The notes beneath the pieces were generated by a model. The model was not told the origin of the DNA. It did not search any database and saw only the letters and a program-made list of their open reading frames with translations. Below, in pieces: positions 21,910 to 34,775 of a stretch of DNA of 64,000 bases. The stretch is taken from contig NC_051451.1 of assembly GCF_001649575.2 (NCBI RefSeq), forward strand, positions 17,565,606 through 17,629,605. The letters are read 5' to 3'. This DNA comes from Kryptolebias marmoratus (Eukaryota; Chordata; Actinopteri; Cyprinodontiformes; Rivulidae). The translations under genes were made by a program, and so were the position numbers. Positions within the stretch are counted from its first letter, which is position 1; every line of letters begins with the position of its first letter.

Positions 21910-24900
21910 AAAAAAAAAAAAAAACATGTCACATTTGTCAGCTTATAATTTGAATACAATGTTTGATATTACTGTATGTCATGGCAATTGTTTTCACTCG
22001 ACTGCAAAAAAAAAAAAAAAAAAAGATACAAGCTGAAAAAAGGCAATTACAAAAGAAAAACTCAACATTTAGATCATTGTCATGCTCACTGCCAATTTGC
22101 AGCATGCAAAATCGGCTGGATTTATTTTATAAAAAAACCCTTACTGAAGCGTTTAGGTTTTATATTTCGTCTAACAGCTTTTGTTTTTCTGCAACATATG
22201 AACATCACAATAACTCAGACTGTTAACAATCGCACCAAAGGAGGCTCCATGCAGCTGAATGCAGAGCCAGCCTGTAAATAACAACGTTAAACAGCTGCTT
22301 AAGGTTCCCCCACATCAGCAGGGGCTGCCTCAGGAGTTACCGTGCTTTGGTAGTTTTAGTTAGTAAATTAAAATACTTTGAAAGGGAGTAAATTAGCTTA
22401 TTTATCCATTCCACATGTAGTGTAATTAAACTATTAATTGTACTTTTCACTTTTCTATATAGCACATTCACCTAAAGTGTGGAGAAAAAAAACTTAGGAT
22501 AAAATATTTGCAGATTCCAAAATGTCCTGATTTCATAAATTTCCCAAAAGAATAAAAACAAAAAAACTTGCATTTTCTGTTCAGCTGGTTTGAATACAAA
22601 TAGCTTAAAGATTTGTATATACGTACACACCAATGCATGCACTTATATAATTAATGTCAGCATCAATGCAATGAAGTGTGTCTTCAGCAAAAACTTTCAA
22701 TTTTCAATCTGAGCACCTCTGGTTTAAAGAGGCAGAGAATTCTATAAAAAGAAAATGCTGCAGAGGCACTACGTACCGTAGATTTTCCTCTGGAAACAAA
22801 ACAGGTTTTTAACATTTTAAACTTGGGTCATTCATCCATTGAAAAAAAAATGTAAAACCATGAGATAAAATACACACACACACACACACACAAAACAAAA
22901 GTGCACCTGCTGTTTTTGTTCATTTTCAACGTGTGTTTCATTGCACTCGAGCCCAGCTGCCACCATTCTAGTGAATCAAAGTGACTGATGTCAAGCAACA
23001 CGCGATCTTTTATAAAGTAAGTTTGTGGAATATGTTGTCTGCTGGCTTATTACTTCTCCAGTTGTGTTGAATCACTGTTGCAATGAACCGTCAAACATAG
23101 ACGATGTAAAGGAGAAGTTGATGCAGCGAGGGCCTCAACTCAGATTCTGGAAAATATATATATTCTGAACAGGGACCTCAACAAAATGCTTTCTGGCAAA
23201 GACCAGGTCAGAAAATTGTCCTTGAGTCTTTAGCTGCTCCTAATTTTAAATCCTGCTGCCCACTTTTAAATAACTCGATAACAAAATTTGCACCGATGTT
23301 TGATCTAAACAATTCAACTTTTCTGAGACGTTTCTGGATGAAGAAAAGAAAGCTTAAGAAGCATCTCAGAGGGTACATTCTCTGCAATACTTTCCTTGTC
23401 AAATAAAAAAGCAGGTTAATCAGTTGGAGAAGTTCATCCAATAATTACTTTCTGAGAGTTTCGATCAAATCTATATCCTGTGGTTTGTGAGATATTTTGC
23501 TAACAGACTGACAGATTTGAATAGACGATGGCAGAATTTCAAAGAAAGCTCTTGATCGGTCTGTACAATTATGTTGAACAAAATTTTAAGACAGCATTAA
23601 AGGAAAAGGCAGGAACAGCTTTATCATATCGCTTTCATGGCTGTATGGAAAGCTCATATCAAAGAGTATTAATGCAGTCATGAGTGGCAGCTAATGATGA
23701 CACTGAAGAGAGGAGAGACACAGACTTACTGAAGGAGTATAAAAGGGAGAGAAACAGTGAATACACCAGAAAGATAACGTGCACCACACTGAGGGCAGCA
23801 CTTTTTTTTTTTCTCTCTTCTTCTTTTCAACTGTGCATCATGCAAAGGTAATCTAAATCTCCTTCAACTGTAGAAAATGTGCATCTAATGTTCACACTCA
23901 GCCTGAAAAGGCTTTGTCCACAGCATCTACAGACGTGTTTGGTCGTGCTTTCATTACTCGGCTCAGTCCAGGAAGAGAGGAACCATTATTCGCAGGGGGC
24001 TTTTCAAAGTCCTGGTTGCTTGGCAACAAATTTAACAGACAGAAAGGGCAGGGTTGTTTTTTTTTTGTTGTTGTTGTTTTTTTAATAGTTTTTCTACACT
24101 TAATGAAACATTGTTATAACTCCTGCTGTAAAAAAAAAAAAAAAAAAAAGAGAGAGAGAGCAAAGCAGCTTCATTTGGTCTCCTATTCAACATGTTCCAG
24201 AGGAGATGACGCCTCCTCCTCATCATGCTTTTACTCTATAGTTCAAAAAAAAGGGGGGCTGCCTAAACATGGAGTCACTTTGTTTCCAAAATCACTTAAA
24301 TTTCAGATTTTCACAAAGCCTTTTCTTCTCATTCGACCCTGACGTTGCGGTGTCATCACATAAAATGCCTCACGTCAAAGAAGCTGAACTTATTACTCCA
24401 AAATAAAACTCTGATTGCAGAGCATGAACCCCGGGAGCACCAGTGTGGCATCTGTATTCTCAGAAGAACCAGAAGCATGAGTGTATGAGCACAAAATAAG
24501 GAACTTTTATAGTCTATCATTTTAAAAACCATCCAAGGCTTCAAATGAGCTCAGCTTGGATGTAAAATTGTACAACAGTTTCTTCTTTCATCTACCTCTA
24601 ATTAGGTTTCTGTATGTTTACCCCTATATTATGACTAACATATGTTGTGATTTGAAAAATCCCTGTCTTGATGAAATATTTTAACAAGAAGATGGTTTAC
24701 GCAGCAAATAAAACAAAATATATAATCATCCATATAGTAAAATAAGTTGTTTATATTTATTTTACAATCCAGTGCTCCAAGTGAAATATATTTTCTGTTT
24801 TTAGCATTTATTTAAATGACTTGACAAAGGAAGAACAGATAATCAAAAAAAAAAAAAAAACCCTCAACCATTGCTTTTGTGAAGTCACCCAAAACTAAAA

Positions 24901-26323
24901 ATATCCATCAGCAGCCTCGGGCTTTCAGCAGCGTTTGAGCCAACTCAGATAGTGTTTCATTCCTTCAGCATTTTTCTTTTTCAATTTCTCACAGGAGGCT
25001 GTAGCTGGGAACCCCAGCAGCAACATCTAAATATTAAATACCGACTGGATGGACGGACAAAGATACATTGGAGTGGCTGAAAAGAGCGAGAGCATGAAAA
25101 AGCACTCCTGCATTTACCGGAGAGGACGTCGTCTTGTCAACAGCCTGGAGCTGCTTGGAAAAACCTGCTGGAGAAGCCAAGAAAAAGAAAAGAAACACAA
25201 TGAGCCTGTTTATTTTTTTAAAAATGCGTCACAAAAATGCTAAAAATAAACAAATAAATGAAAGCATCAGGAAGTACACAGTTTGATACAAAACTTCAAA
25301 CACTGCTGTAATTATAAAAGTGCTTCTTGTGATAGCTATTCTAGTGTTAAAAGCAACAATTTATTTATTGAAGACTGCATTAGACTTTGACAGTTTCGAC
25401 AGATTACATTGAGGTCTTAAAGATTACTTACTTAATCATTTTAGGTTCCATCATGAGAACTGGCAGCTATGATATTATTACTCTGATGTGATCAAATTTA
25501 TTAGTACAGAAGATCTTTGTTTTACTGAGTGTATAAATGTTGTGCAAAATCCCACCAGCAGAGGGCAGCAAATGGCTGTTTTGTTCCTTCCTTCTTTTTT
25601 TTTGACTCTGGCCTTCAGCCTATTGATCACCTCAGAGTTTGACTGGATTAAAAGTGGACCGAGCACCAAAGTGAGACTGGAATTGAATTATGTCCATGCC
25701 TTATTGATGACATGCTCGATAACAGACTGTCTGTCCGAGCTCCTAAAAATGGAAGTAATTTAACTTCCAGGAAGAAGCGGTTTGGCAAAAATAGTGGCAT
25801 GTTTTCCCATCTGCAAAGTTCAAGAAGCTTTCAAGGAAAATATTATTCCTGCCTCTGACTGTGTGTGGTGGAGTACGTGTGTGCATGCGTGTGTGTGTGT
25901 GTGTTTGTAACAAGTGATGAAGACGAAAGCAGGTCTGACTCTCCCATGCTTGAGAGAAAGAATCACAATGATTTATACAGAACTGAGAAGCCTGTGGAGA
26001 AGTTATACAATTGAAAGATCAAGCGAGCTGAGCACGGGTGGGGGGGCAGCTTGTCCCTGAGGTTCTCACAAGCACAAACAGCTTCCAAGAACAGGAGAAG
26101 AACGGTCAAGGGGGAGCCTGATGGAGAGATGGTGGGCCACACTTTACAATAAGTTGAAATTTTATGAAAGTAAAAATTTAAATGTTTGCATGGGAACATA
26201 GACCTTTAAAAAGACAAAAAGAAAGTATACTTATGCAATATCACACATTTCACAATGTTCTCAAGTTCTTCTTCATTTATGCTTTACATTTATCTCAAAT
26301 TATTATTATATTTGTTTTATTAT
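21910..26323. other. Intergenic sequence between convergent pgbd5 and klf5, part 1
   Basis: AT-rich, no gene recognised. Holds poly-A runs (22007-22024, 24131-24149, 24846-24860), a (CA)n at about 22872-22892, a fragment of the dispersed repeat at 23430-23530 (ATTACTTTCTGAGAGTTTC, then TGAGATATTTTGCTAACAGA), and a (GT)n near 25889-25902. Confidence 0.6.
23430..23530 (+). repeat. Dispersed hairpin-ended repeat, 100-bp fragment
   Basis: Only the last part of a module is present: CCAATAATTACTTTCTGAGA, GTGGTTTGTGAGATATTTTG and CTAACAGACTGACAG. No hairpin end. Confidence 0.7.
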
Positions 26324-26410
26324 AAACAACAGAACAGGGTCAGGACCATACAAGTTTAAACCATTATGATGTTAACTGGACTCCGGGGTAGAATCATGGC
26401 CAGCCGTCAT
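26324..26410 (+). repeat. 87-bp duplicated element, copy 1
   Basis: Starts AAACAACAGAACAGGGTCAG and ends GGCCAGCCGTCAT. It matches 28601-28687 in the same orientation with about seven substitutions and no indels (about 92%). I cannot name it; it has no terminal repeats and no recognisable coding content. Confidence 0.85.
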
Positions 26411-28600
26411 AGATAAAACAATCAAAATTATCACACGGTTTGTTAAATTTCATGTTTTCGGTGTTAAAGTATGATTTAAAAAAGAATACAATCATTTAAG
26501 ATAATGTGGTTTTAGAGACTGAGCTGTCAGAGTGACATCCTTTTGAAAAGTCTGCAAAATTCAACATAAAATCCAGGTGAATCTAAGTAAAAATAAATTA
26601 ATAAAAAAATACAGGTTGAACAATGCAAGACCATGGAAGAGAACTGCATCAAATCACTGAGGCAGAACATCCAGATACAGATTTGTGGAAACTTTTTTTA
26701 CTGGCATGGAGCTTGAACAAATTTTCCACCACTCATTTACTGTGAAGTAAAATTTGAATGGAAACAAAAAAAATCAATTTCTTGATAAAGTATGTGACCC
26801 ACAGCCAAGGACAGTCAGACTTTCAAGAAGGACAGTCAGACTTTCAAGAACTGTCATAGTTTTTAGAAAGGTTCAGTCTGAGTCATTCATTTGATCGTTT
26901 CACGTTTTTATCACCAGTGATTTATGGCCTCGTTTAGTCTTCTTTTAAGTTTGCCACTTATCTGTTTCTCTATCAGTGAATTAGCACACGTCTTCTCTTA
27001 CCTGCTCACCTTCAGCAACAATTAAACCTCCAGTTTTTCTTCATTCCTGGTCAGATTCTCTGTTTTACCACATAGCTGTTTCCTGATCCCTCCAGCTTTT
27101 TTCCTTTTGAAGTCAGAAGTTTCAAATGGGTCAGAGATTCCCCTTTTTTTTTGTCCCATCAGACTTTGTAGTTTAGTCTTCCTGTTTTCCTGGTTCTCTA
27201 GCTATTTTAGGCCTGTTTATACTTCATTATAACAGCAGCAACAAATCATATATGAAATTAGAGTATTTTAGCTTGCAGCCTTGATAAAAGTTATGTTTTT
27301 AATTGAGACTTAACACTCTAAGTCTATCTGTCATAATCATTTATTACAATATTGGTTGTTAAAATGTTGCATGTCATTCAAATTGTTGTGTTTATGCTTG
27401 GTTAATGTGTCTGGAAATTGTTTGAATGCAACAAATAGTTTTATTGTTCATATTGCTCTGGTCAAAATGAAGAAGAGTTCCCCCCTTTTATCACAGTAGC
27501 AGTCCACCTTATGTTTTTATTTTTGTTTTTTAAGTAGAAAACTGTTAAGTTCTAATGTTCTTTTAAAGTTGAATGCTGTTCCAGTTGGAGCTCTCTAGAC
27601 TCTGAAGTAGATAATAATTTCTAGGAAAAAAAAGAGTAAAAAGTAAACAGAAAAAAATAGGCTCGTTTGGTTAAAACTTTGCTGTTACCTCCATGTTGAT
27701 CAGATAAGTCTGTTATGGCTTTAGTAACATCAAAAAAAAAAAAAGTAGACCTTCAACAATGTATTGTGAGAAAATACTTCGCCAAGTTTATAACCTTAGC
27801 TGCCACAGTGTCTGGAGTCTCCACCCATCTTATGTGTGCAAGGTTACGACACATTCTTTTATTCAAGCACACACACACCTTTAATGTATGTCATTACGGT
27901 GTAATCAGTCCTCTAATTATAACATTTATAGTTTCTTTTGAAATCGCGCCTCTGGATGTCGTGTCATAAAGAGGAAGATGCACCAGCATGCTGACGTATC
28001 CATTTCTGCAAAGCAAAATAAAACATCTTCATCAATGTGAGAGTTTTTGTTTGGTTGGTTACATATTTACATGTCAAAGAAAGGGTCTGACCCTCCAGGA
28101 TGTACAATGATTAACCAACGCTGGCGTGGGGGTTTGTTCACACCCTGGCTGCGGCCCAGTTGCAACACATGCGCCTGGAGGAGGATTGTTTGGAAGATGT
28201 CAGGCACTCATTTGGACGTGAAATATGATTTCACTAACAAGGCCGTCAGGCTTTGAGAGAGGCCTGTCGAGATGAGACGGCCCGTGACTTTTGACACCCG
28301 GCTAATTAGGCCTTTCCAATAAGGTGTTCTTAGCACAAAGGTGTGGAGAAACTCTCAGCAGGCCGCGTGCAGTCGTTTTCCAGTCACATGAGTGTGTATG
28401 TGTGTGTGTGAGGGGATCTAACACTTAGCTGTCATGTTTCCTGGCTGCTAATGACTCACCATCCTTTTTTTTAACAAGTTTGTTTTAATAGATGGATGGA
28501 TAGATGGATATTTTCTCATCAAGACAATAGCTCCCAGCTGTGGTGTGTGAGTGTGTGTGTGTCCTCAGAGATCCTCTTCTCTCCCACTCAGGTCACATCT
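26411..28600. other. Intergenic sequence between the two 87-bp copies
   Basis: AT-rich, no gene. A 21-bp sequence beginning AAGGACAGTCAGAC is tandemly duplicated at 26807-26848. The section 28090-28420 is richer in GC but has no recognisable feature. Confidence 0.6.
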
Positions 28601-28687
28601 AAACAACAGAACAGGGTCAGGACCATACAAGATGAAACCATTATGATGTTAGTAGGACTCCAGGGTAGAATCATGGCCAGCCGTTAT
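28601..28687 (+). repeat. 87-bp duplicated element, copy 2
   Basis: Second copy of the element at 26324-26410, 2277 bp downstream and in the same orientation. Similarity begins and ends abruptly. Confidence 0.85.
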
Positions 28688-29029
28688 GAATACCAGGTTT
28701 CATAGAAAAATACTTCAAATGATGCTCAGCTGCCAAGAAGAAAGCAGAGAGAAAAATCAGAAGAAGGAGTGGGCTGCGAGGTATAGAGGATTCTTAGCGT
28801 CTCTGCGAGTGTGTGTGTGTGTGTACGCCATGTGTTTGGTGACTGAGTGTAGGTGTTAGGGGATATTTTGGCTGCAGCAGGGGGATTCAGGCATTAGAGA
28901 GGCTTTCATCATATAATGGGATAATCTTTTTATCCCATCAGAAGAAAGGAGGAGGGAAGAGGGGTGCCCTTGTACACCCGTGGAACTTTATAACCTGTTT
29001 GACATGTCTCACGTTAACACACACATACG

Positions 29030-29062
<33 letters not shown>

Positions 29063-29447
29063 GTTAAGATTATGCAGACAGGGTAGGTAGCATCTGGTCA
29101 GACAGGTTAAGACAAGCTGTAGGAACGTCTTTTCATTATGTAACAGCCATTCACATGGAGAATTATGGGCTTATCCCTTAGCTGCAAGAGACTACATGTC
29201 TGTGTGTGTGGTGTGTATGCCGCCATGCTTCCCATGTCAGTCAGTATCATTTCTGCTCGGTGAAGTGTCTATAGAAAATGCTGACTGAAAATATTTGCTG
29301 CAATTTGTACCATTTCTCCTAGGTCAAGTGGTCGTGATAGTATTCTGGACTCTCTCTCCAGGCTGCAAATACGGGTCAGAGCTAAAAAATAAATAAATTA
29401 ATAAATAAAAACATTTCATTATTTTAATAGTAAAAGTCCCTTTCCTG

Positions 29448-29533
29448 TTTTGACCACTGGAGATAGGCACCGGCTCCCCACCCTCATCAAGATGAAGAGT
29501 CTATAGATGATGGATGGATGGATGGATGGATGG
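29448..29533 (+). mobile_element. 3' tail of a SINE/LINE-like element with (GGAT)n
   Basis: Contains GATAGGCACCGGCTCCCCAC, then ATGAAGAGTCTATAGATGATGG running into (ATGG)n. This is the degraded form of a very common fish retroposon tail (GATAGGCTCCAGC ... ATGAAGCGG ... ATGGATGG), recognised from memory. Only the tail is present. Confidence 0.5.
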
Positions 29534-30239
29534 CCTGCCTTTGTGTAAAAGTCAAACAGAACTATTTCCTTCTGAGACAAAAATGAAAGTTAAAAAAACA
29601 ATTTCCCCACTTTTGTTTGTTTTTTTTTTTTTTTATTTCAAGAAAAACTCATCAGTTCTCTCAGAATGAAAGGGCGGAGGTGGTGCCTTTACACGTGTAA
29701 AAGAAACACGGGTTTTATCTGAACCACGAAAACTGCCTGAACAGGTCCGGCTTCTAGCATAAGTTGCGATACATTGCAACAAAAATGAACCATCTGTGCC
29801 AGAGCAGCTTCAACCTGTAGCTCTCTGAAATCTGTTGATATTCTCAGTTTTCTTGTATTTTGTGAAATTTAGTGCTTCCTAAAATGTGTTGTTGTTTTTA
29901 GCTCTTTTTTTATTGTGACCTATGAAATTTGTGGTTGTTTTTTTCAGTGTGCTTTGTGAAAAGTGCTTTTTAAAGTGCTGTATTTCCTGAAACATTGTTT
30001 TGTCTTTACTTGTGGTATTTCTGAAACATATTTGGGTTTCGTGAACCATAAAATGACACGTGTACAGCTCAGATACTGAATGAAGCGACGTTTATTATCA
30101 CGTTTACCATCTTGCCTGTCATCACTTAACATAATGTGAGCTCAGATGTCTGAGAACAGTTTTTCAACCAGCTTATAGGAACATGCAGGTATGAGGATGA
30201 GTAAAAGAGAAACAGATGATTCTTAAAATGAAAGTAACA

Positions 30240-30420
30240 TCCTTTGAATGAATGGCTATCACCTTGCATTTTGCATGCCAAAGTTTTAAACAAAGATCCT
30301 TTGTGATCCTTTAGTGCTCAGAGTATGTGTTGGGAGTGACTGTCAGCTACCACACCAAATCTGAGCTTAATGCCCGTAAAACTGGCTGAGATAGAGACAT
30401 TTCTTTTATGTGGATCAATA
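30240..30420 (+). repeat. Dispersed hairpin-ended repeat, partial copy
   Basis: Starts CCTTTGAATGAATGGCTATC, ACCTTGCATTTTGCATGCC, and continues through GAGTGACTGTCAGCTACC and an ACTGGCTGAGATAGAGACAT segment. The hairpin is decayed and the distal end is missing. Confidence 0.65.
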
Positions 30421-31944
30421 AGGTTTGTATTGATGTCTTAGTAAAGAAGGGAAAATAGGGAATATATAGTGATATTTTGAAGCATTTATTTTCCACAAAC
30501 ATCAGAGAGCCTCAGTGGAGACAGTTTGAAATGACACTCATTGATTTTAGAATATAATACAGAACACAGAAGCAGAAAATGAAGGGGGGAAATGATGGGA
30601 GTTATAGCTCTTTTGGTCAAGTGTTGCAAATGATGTTATGCACAATGTCATGCAATATTGCTAGATGTGTTGGGGAATGGGGCATCTTATTTGACAATGT
30701 CTGTAAACAACTATTATTTTTAAATTTTCCTACAGAATTCTTACACTTTCTTGAAGTGTACGCTTCAACAACAACTTCTTCTCGTGATGTTTTCCATAAA
30801 CCATGACCCAGCAGACATCCAGTCCCACGGGGAGTTCAGCGTTTAACCCACATGTTTGAGTCGTGGGAGTACACAACAAAATATGATAAAACTTTACAAG
30901 AATCTTGGATTTTACTGTGATGTCAGATCGTCTTGGGTAAATGGTGGAAATGACTCACGTCCAAGATCATCCCGTCCACACGGGAACAATGTTTCGTGAA
31001 TACGAAAAAAGGTGTTTTATTGTTTCAGCCTTGTGTTCACACAGTAATAGTTTAGGAGTACTGAGACTGTATTTTTTGGAAAACAAGTTCCAGAGTGAAA
31101 ACAGTTTTGAAACCACACCCTTGCATTATTGTGTGTTTAAGTCTTAGACACCCCACATAGTTAAGCATTTGGATCACAACACAACAAGAGTAAAATAAAA
31201 GACCAAGTCATTTTTATCTCAGTTTCTGCATTTAAAACATAATTCTTTGCTTTCTAAAATACAGTGGGTTATTTCTGAAGGGGAATTTAAGAACTGAGTA
31301 CTCTTCCATGTGTTCATTCATTAAATCTCTAAGTGAAACACTCTGCATTTACGTGCTGCCGGAGTGTAATCACATTGACTCATAAATGCCAGGAAATTTC
31401 AACAGGACAGCTTTATTGGAAATTCAAATTTTCAGACTGAGTTTGGCTAAGATGACAAATGGATGCTTTTCTAAGCCTTAAGAATGATACTATTGTATTT
31501 TGTAATTGTCTGTGGGTTTTTGTTATGACAAGAACGCCGTGCCCACTTTTGAGATTTACTGTGGAACGGAACAAATCGTTTTCCGAAAGAAAAACACAAG
31601 AGAGACCGCAAAGAGGGGCTTAAAATGCAGAGTTATGCCATTATGCACAGTGTGTTCATGCTGACAAGCCGCTGACCCGTCACCGCATATCGTTTTCCTC
31701 ACACCCTTTGCACATTTCTGTATGCCATCACATGTTTCCGAGTAATTGGATGCAAAGCATAAATCCATGTGTGCCAAGGAGGCCCTGATCAGTTAGGATC
31801 CCCGAAGACAGCTTGCTTGTAAAAATATAAAACCTCGTGCACACGCGTTGAGACTGAGATGAATTTTTATGTGAAATCATTTTTCCAAACAGACTTCGTT
31901 CAGTCCAATAAGACCTAAATGTGCTGTGTTTCAGTATCGAGACG

Positions 31945-32217
31945 AAAGGTGGGCAATAATGTTTTCGCCTCTGCCTGTGCTTGTTCGTTTTTTTTTAACT
32001 TAAACTTGGTGTAGTAGTGGCTGAGAGTCATCCCAGACACATGCTTGAACACCAACTGATCTTGTGAGATCTCGCATGAGAATGTAAATAATGATAGCTT
32101 CAAGGGTTGACCAAAACTGCTGTAAGTCAGACATTTCTCAGCGTGAGTCTAAAACTCTGACATGAAAGGTGGCAGGTGTTATGCATTCCTTCAAGGAATG
32201 CTAGGTCTTTAATTTAT
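31945..32217 (-). repeat. Dispersed hairpin-ended repeat, minus orientation, intact hairpin
   Basis: Reads AAAGGTGGGCAATAATGTTT at one end and GCATTCCTTCAAGGAATGC then TAGGTCTTTAATTTA at the other, so both family ends are present. The middle module (the GCCATCTTGAA region) is deleted, making a short internally deleted copy. Confidence 0.85.
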
Positions 32218-32914
32218 AGATGTAAAAAGTGAAAAATAGGACACTAATTGATTTTAGTTTGTATCTTGACAAACAGCAAAACATTTCTAAGGTTCAAGTA
32301 ATAATTTTAAAATTAATTAATAAGATAAAGTGGTACATATAATATTAGTCCAGAACACAAGTATTACCCATTATCAATTAAATGCTCAGTCATTCAAAAT
32401 GGTGTCACTTTTACTTGTACTTGTATGTTAAACAGCGTGGGGGTTAGTCTGCACTAAAATGAATCATAACAGCTCAGGTTGAGTAGATTTAATAAGAATA
32501 AAACAAAAGAAAACAAACCAAAAAAAAAAAAAAAACTTGAACGTCTTGTTCTAGGATTTTTATAAGAACATAATAAAGTCTCATCCTGTCCTTAATGGGT
32601 CTTAAAATGGGGGGAAAACTAATTTAGACGGACTACAATTAAATAACATTTTACGTACAGTCATAAAACAAACTAAAAACATGTTTCAGTATCTTGCAGA
32701 GCCATCTTTATCAGCCATAACTCCAAGTTATCATCTTATCAGTCTCCGGTCTTATCAGCCTCTCACATCATTGTGGAGGAATTCTGCCTGACTTATAACC
32801 TCAGGATTCATGGGCTTTTCTTGACAACCCACCACAAGAACTCAATCAGGCTGGACTTTGACTGGACCATTGTAACACCATGATTATTACCCGCTGTCGA
32901 ACGGTGAAGGATAA

Positions 32915-33225
32915 CGTTCTTTGCAAGTGTGAGCATGTCTGTCTGTTTCCAAAACATCTCATGAATCACTGAAGGAAATTTAATGAAAGTTGCAGAAACG
33001 TAATCTTTGGATGTCTATCTACAACTGACTAACTTTTGGAGTCAACCTGATCCAAAATGGCTGCCACAGCCCATTGAACTAAAAAACAACAACACAAGAA
33101 TGGCTATAACTGAGTAAATTGTATACATATTTGATGTGACAGTCGCTGAGGATCATCCCCAACAAATACTCTGATGTTCTGTTTTTGAGATGTGATCAAA
33201 ACGTCTACAACTCAACCAAAAACTA
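32915..33225 (-). repeat. Dispersed hairpin-ended repeat, minus orientation, partial
   Basis: Contains CATCTCATGAATCACTG, AACTTTTGGAGTCAACCTGA, CCAAAATGGCTGCCACAGCC and CGCTGAGGATCATCCCCAAC in family order. The hairpin end is absent. Confidence 0.75.
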
Positions 33226-34659
33226 AAAGAACCCCAAAACTGTCCTGTAAGCATTAATACTTTCATGCACTCTGCAGCGAACCAACGCACCGCACTGAAC
33301 AAACGAGCCGCTAGTTATGTAAAAGTCTGACTAACCAAACTGAGACGGCGTGTTCTGTAATCTATGAAACCATGAAATATGTGAGAATACAGGAGGCGGA
33401 CATTAGCTGTTTGGTCAGGGAGTTGTTCGGTACGGTCTGACTGTTTACAGTGAGCAAACAGCTGTCATTAGGAGTAAGCTATGAAATGCAAAGGCACATT
33501 TATTTTTTCCACGATAAGAACTCACGTAGACGCCGTTGCTGCCACACATCAAGTGTGAAAGCAAAGGGTTTTAGCTGTATCCTCTGAAGGCCCTCTCAGG
33601 GTGTCACCAGAAGTGCAAAGATATTTCACTGATATAGAGAAAGGCCTAATGGCTTTGTCCTTTGAATCCACTTGACATGCAGCGGGGGCAGCGTGGAAGG
33701 CAGCGTACAGTGACTCAATGTTATTGCAGTGGATTTATGACTAAAAAGATAAATTATTATCAGAATTTTCCCTCAAATACTTGTCTACCAGGAACTATGG
33801 CGACCTGTGACTATCACACTGGTTTATAGTTTTCTAGAATCTGTCATCCTGTCCGCATTAGTCATCGCGGGTGTCGTAACTCCCTTGACAACTGATACTA
33901 CGGCTGTGTTTGTTTCAAACAAAAAGTGGACGAGAGGAATGTAAACTTAAAGAAGTACATAATTAAAAACAATGTGGAATTAAAGCAGCATCCATTATCC
34001 TTTGAAAGCAGCAGCTGAAACATTTTAGGAGTACACGCAGTGTCCAGGTGTTTGATTTCAGCGAAGAGAGATGATTAAATTACTGAGCTCAGCTGAGCCA
34101 AGATGCAGTTAAGTTACTGTACTGTCTGCTTTCTCGTTTTCCCTCTATGATATGGCTGATCTTAGGGGACGGATGAGTCCGACGAAGCAAAAAAAAAAAC
34201 AACTAAATGTTCCCCTCCTAAAGTCGTGCATTTAGGCCGGTGCCAGCCTCGGCGAGTTAATGGAGTTAGGGTTAAAACAGAATTTGGCCCTTTATAAGGT
34301 GAGGTAATGCGACAGCGTTACTCTTTGACAAATCAACAAGATCTTCGTCCGTCTGGCATTATTTTGCGTGTAATTGAAGCTAAATGTTGGATGAAATGGC
34401 AAATTTATAAACAAACACTCGCACATGCCAAAGACGGTGAAAGGCGCCACGCTGGCCGCAGGCCAAACATTCACGGGCAATTTAGGTTTCAGAGCTCGGT
34501 CTGCTCCTCTGGAATGAAATCTACCCTCCTTATGACATTATTCTTCATTTAAACCAGGACGCGTTCGTATTGCTCAACCTTGCAAGCGTGTGTTCGTTTG
34601 TGTGTTTGTTCGCAAAATATTAAATTGACTAAGATTTTAAAAAATACTCAAATTTGTGG

Positions 34660-34775
34660 CGCTCGTAGAGAGTCAGCCCTAACAAATACTCCAAGCAGGA
34701 CCAGATCACACAAGATTCTTGTTCAAAATCTTAGCATGCAAGATGCTTTCCTTAAAGGAATGCTAGTTTATTTTT
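34660..34775 (-). repeat. Dispersed hairpin-ended repeat, terminal fragment
   Basis: Retains GAGAGTCAGCCCTAACAAAT, ACTCC and then the terminus GCTTTCCTTAAAGGAATGC, TAGTTTA. A copy reduced to about 115 bp that still keeps most of the hairpin. Confidence 0.65.

Noticed and set aside
34161..34198. Hammerhead-ribozyme-like GGATGAGTCC...GACGAAGC.
   Set aside because: The core would need CTGATGA and CGAAAC. Here it reads CGGATGA and CGAAGC with no stem II between, so no functional fold is expected.
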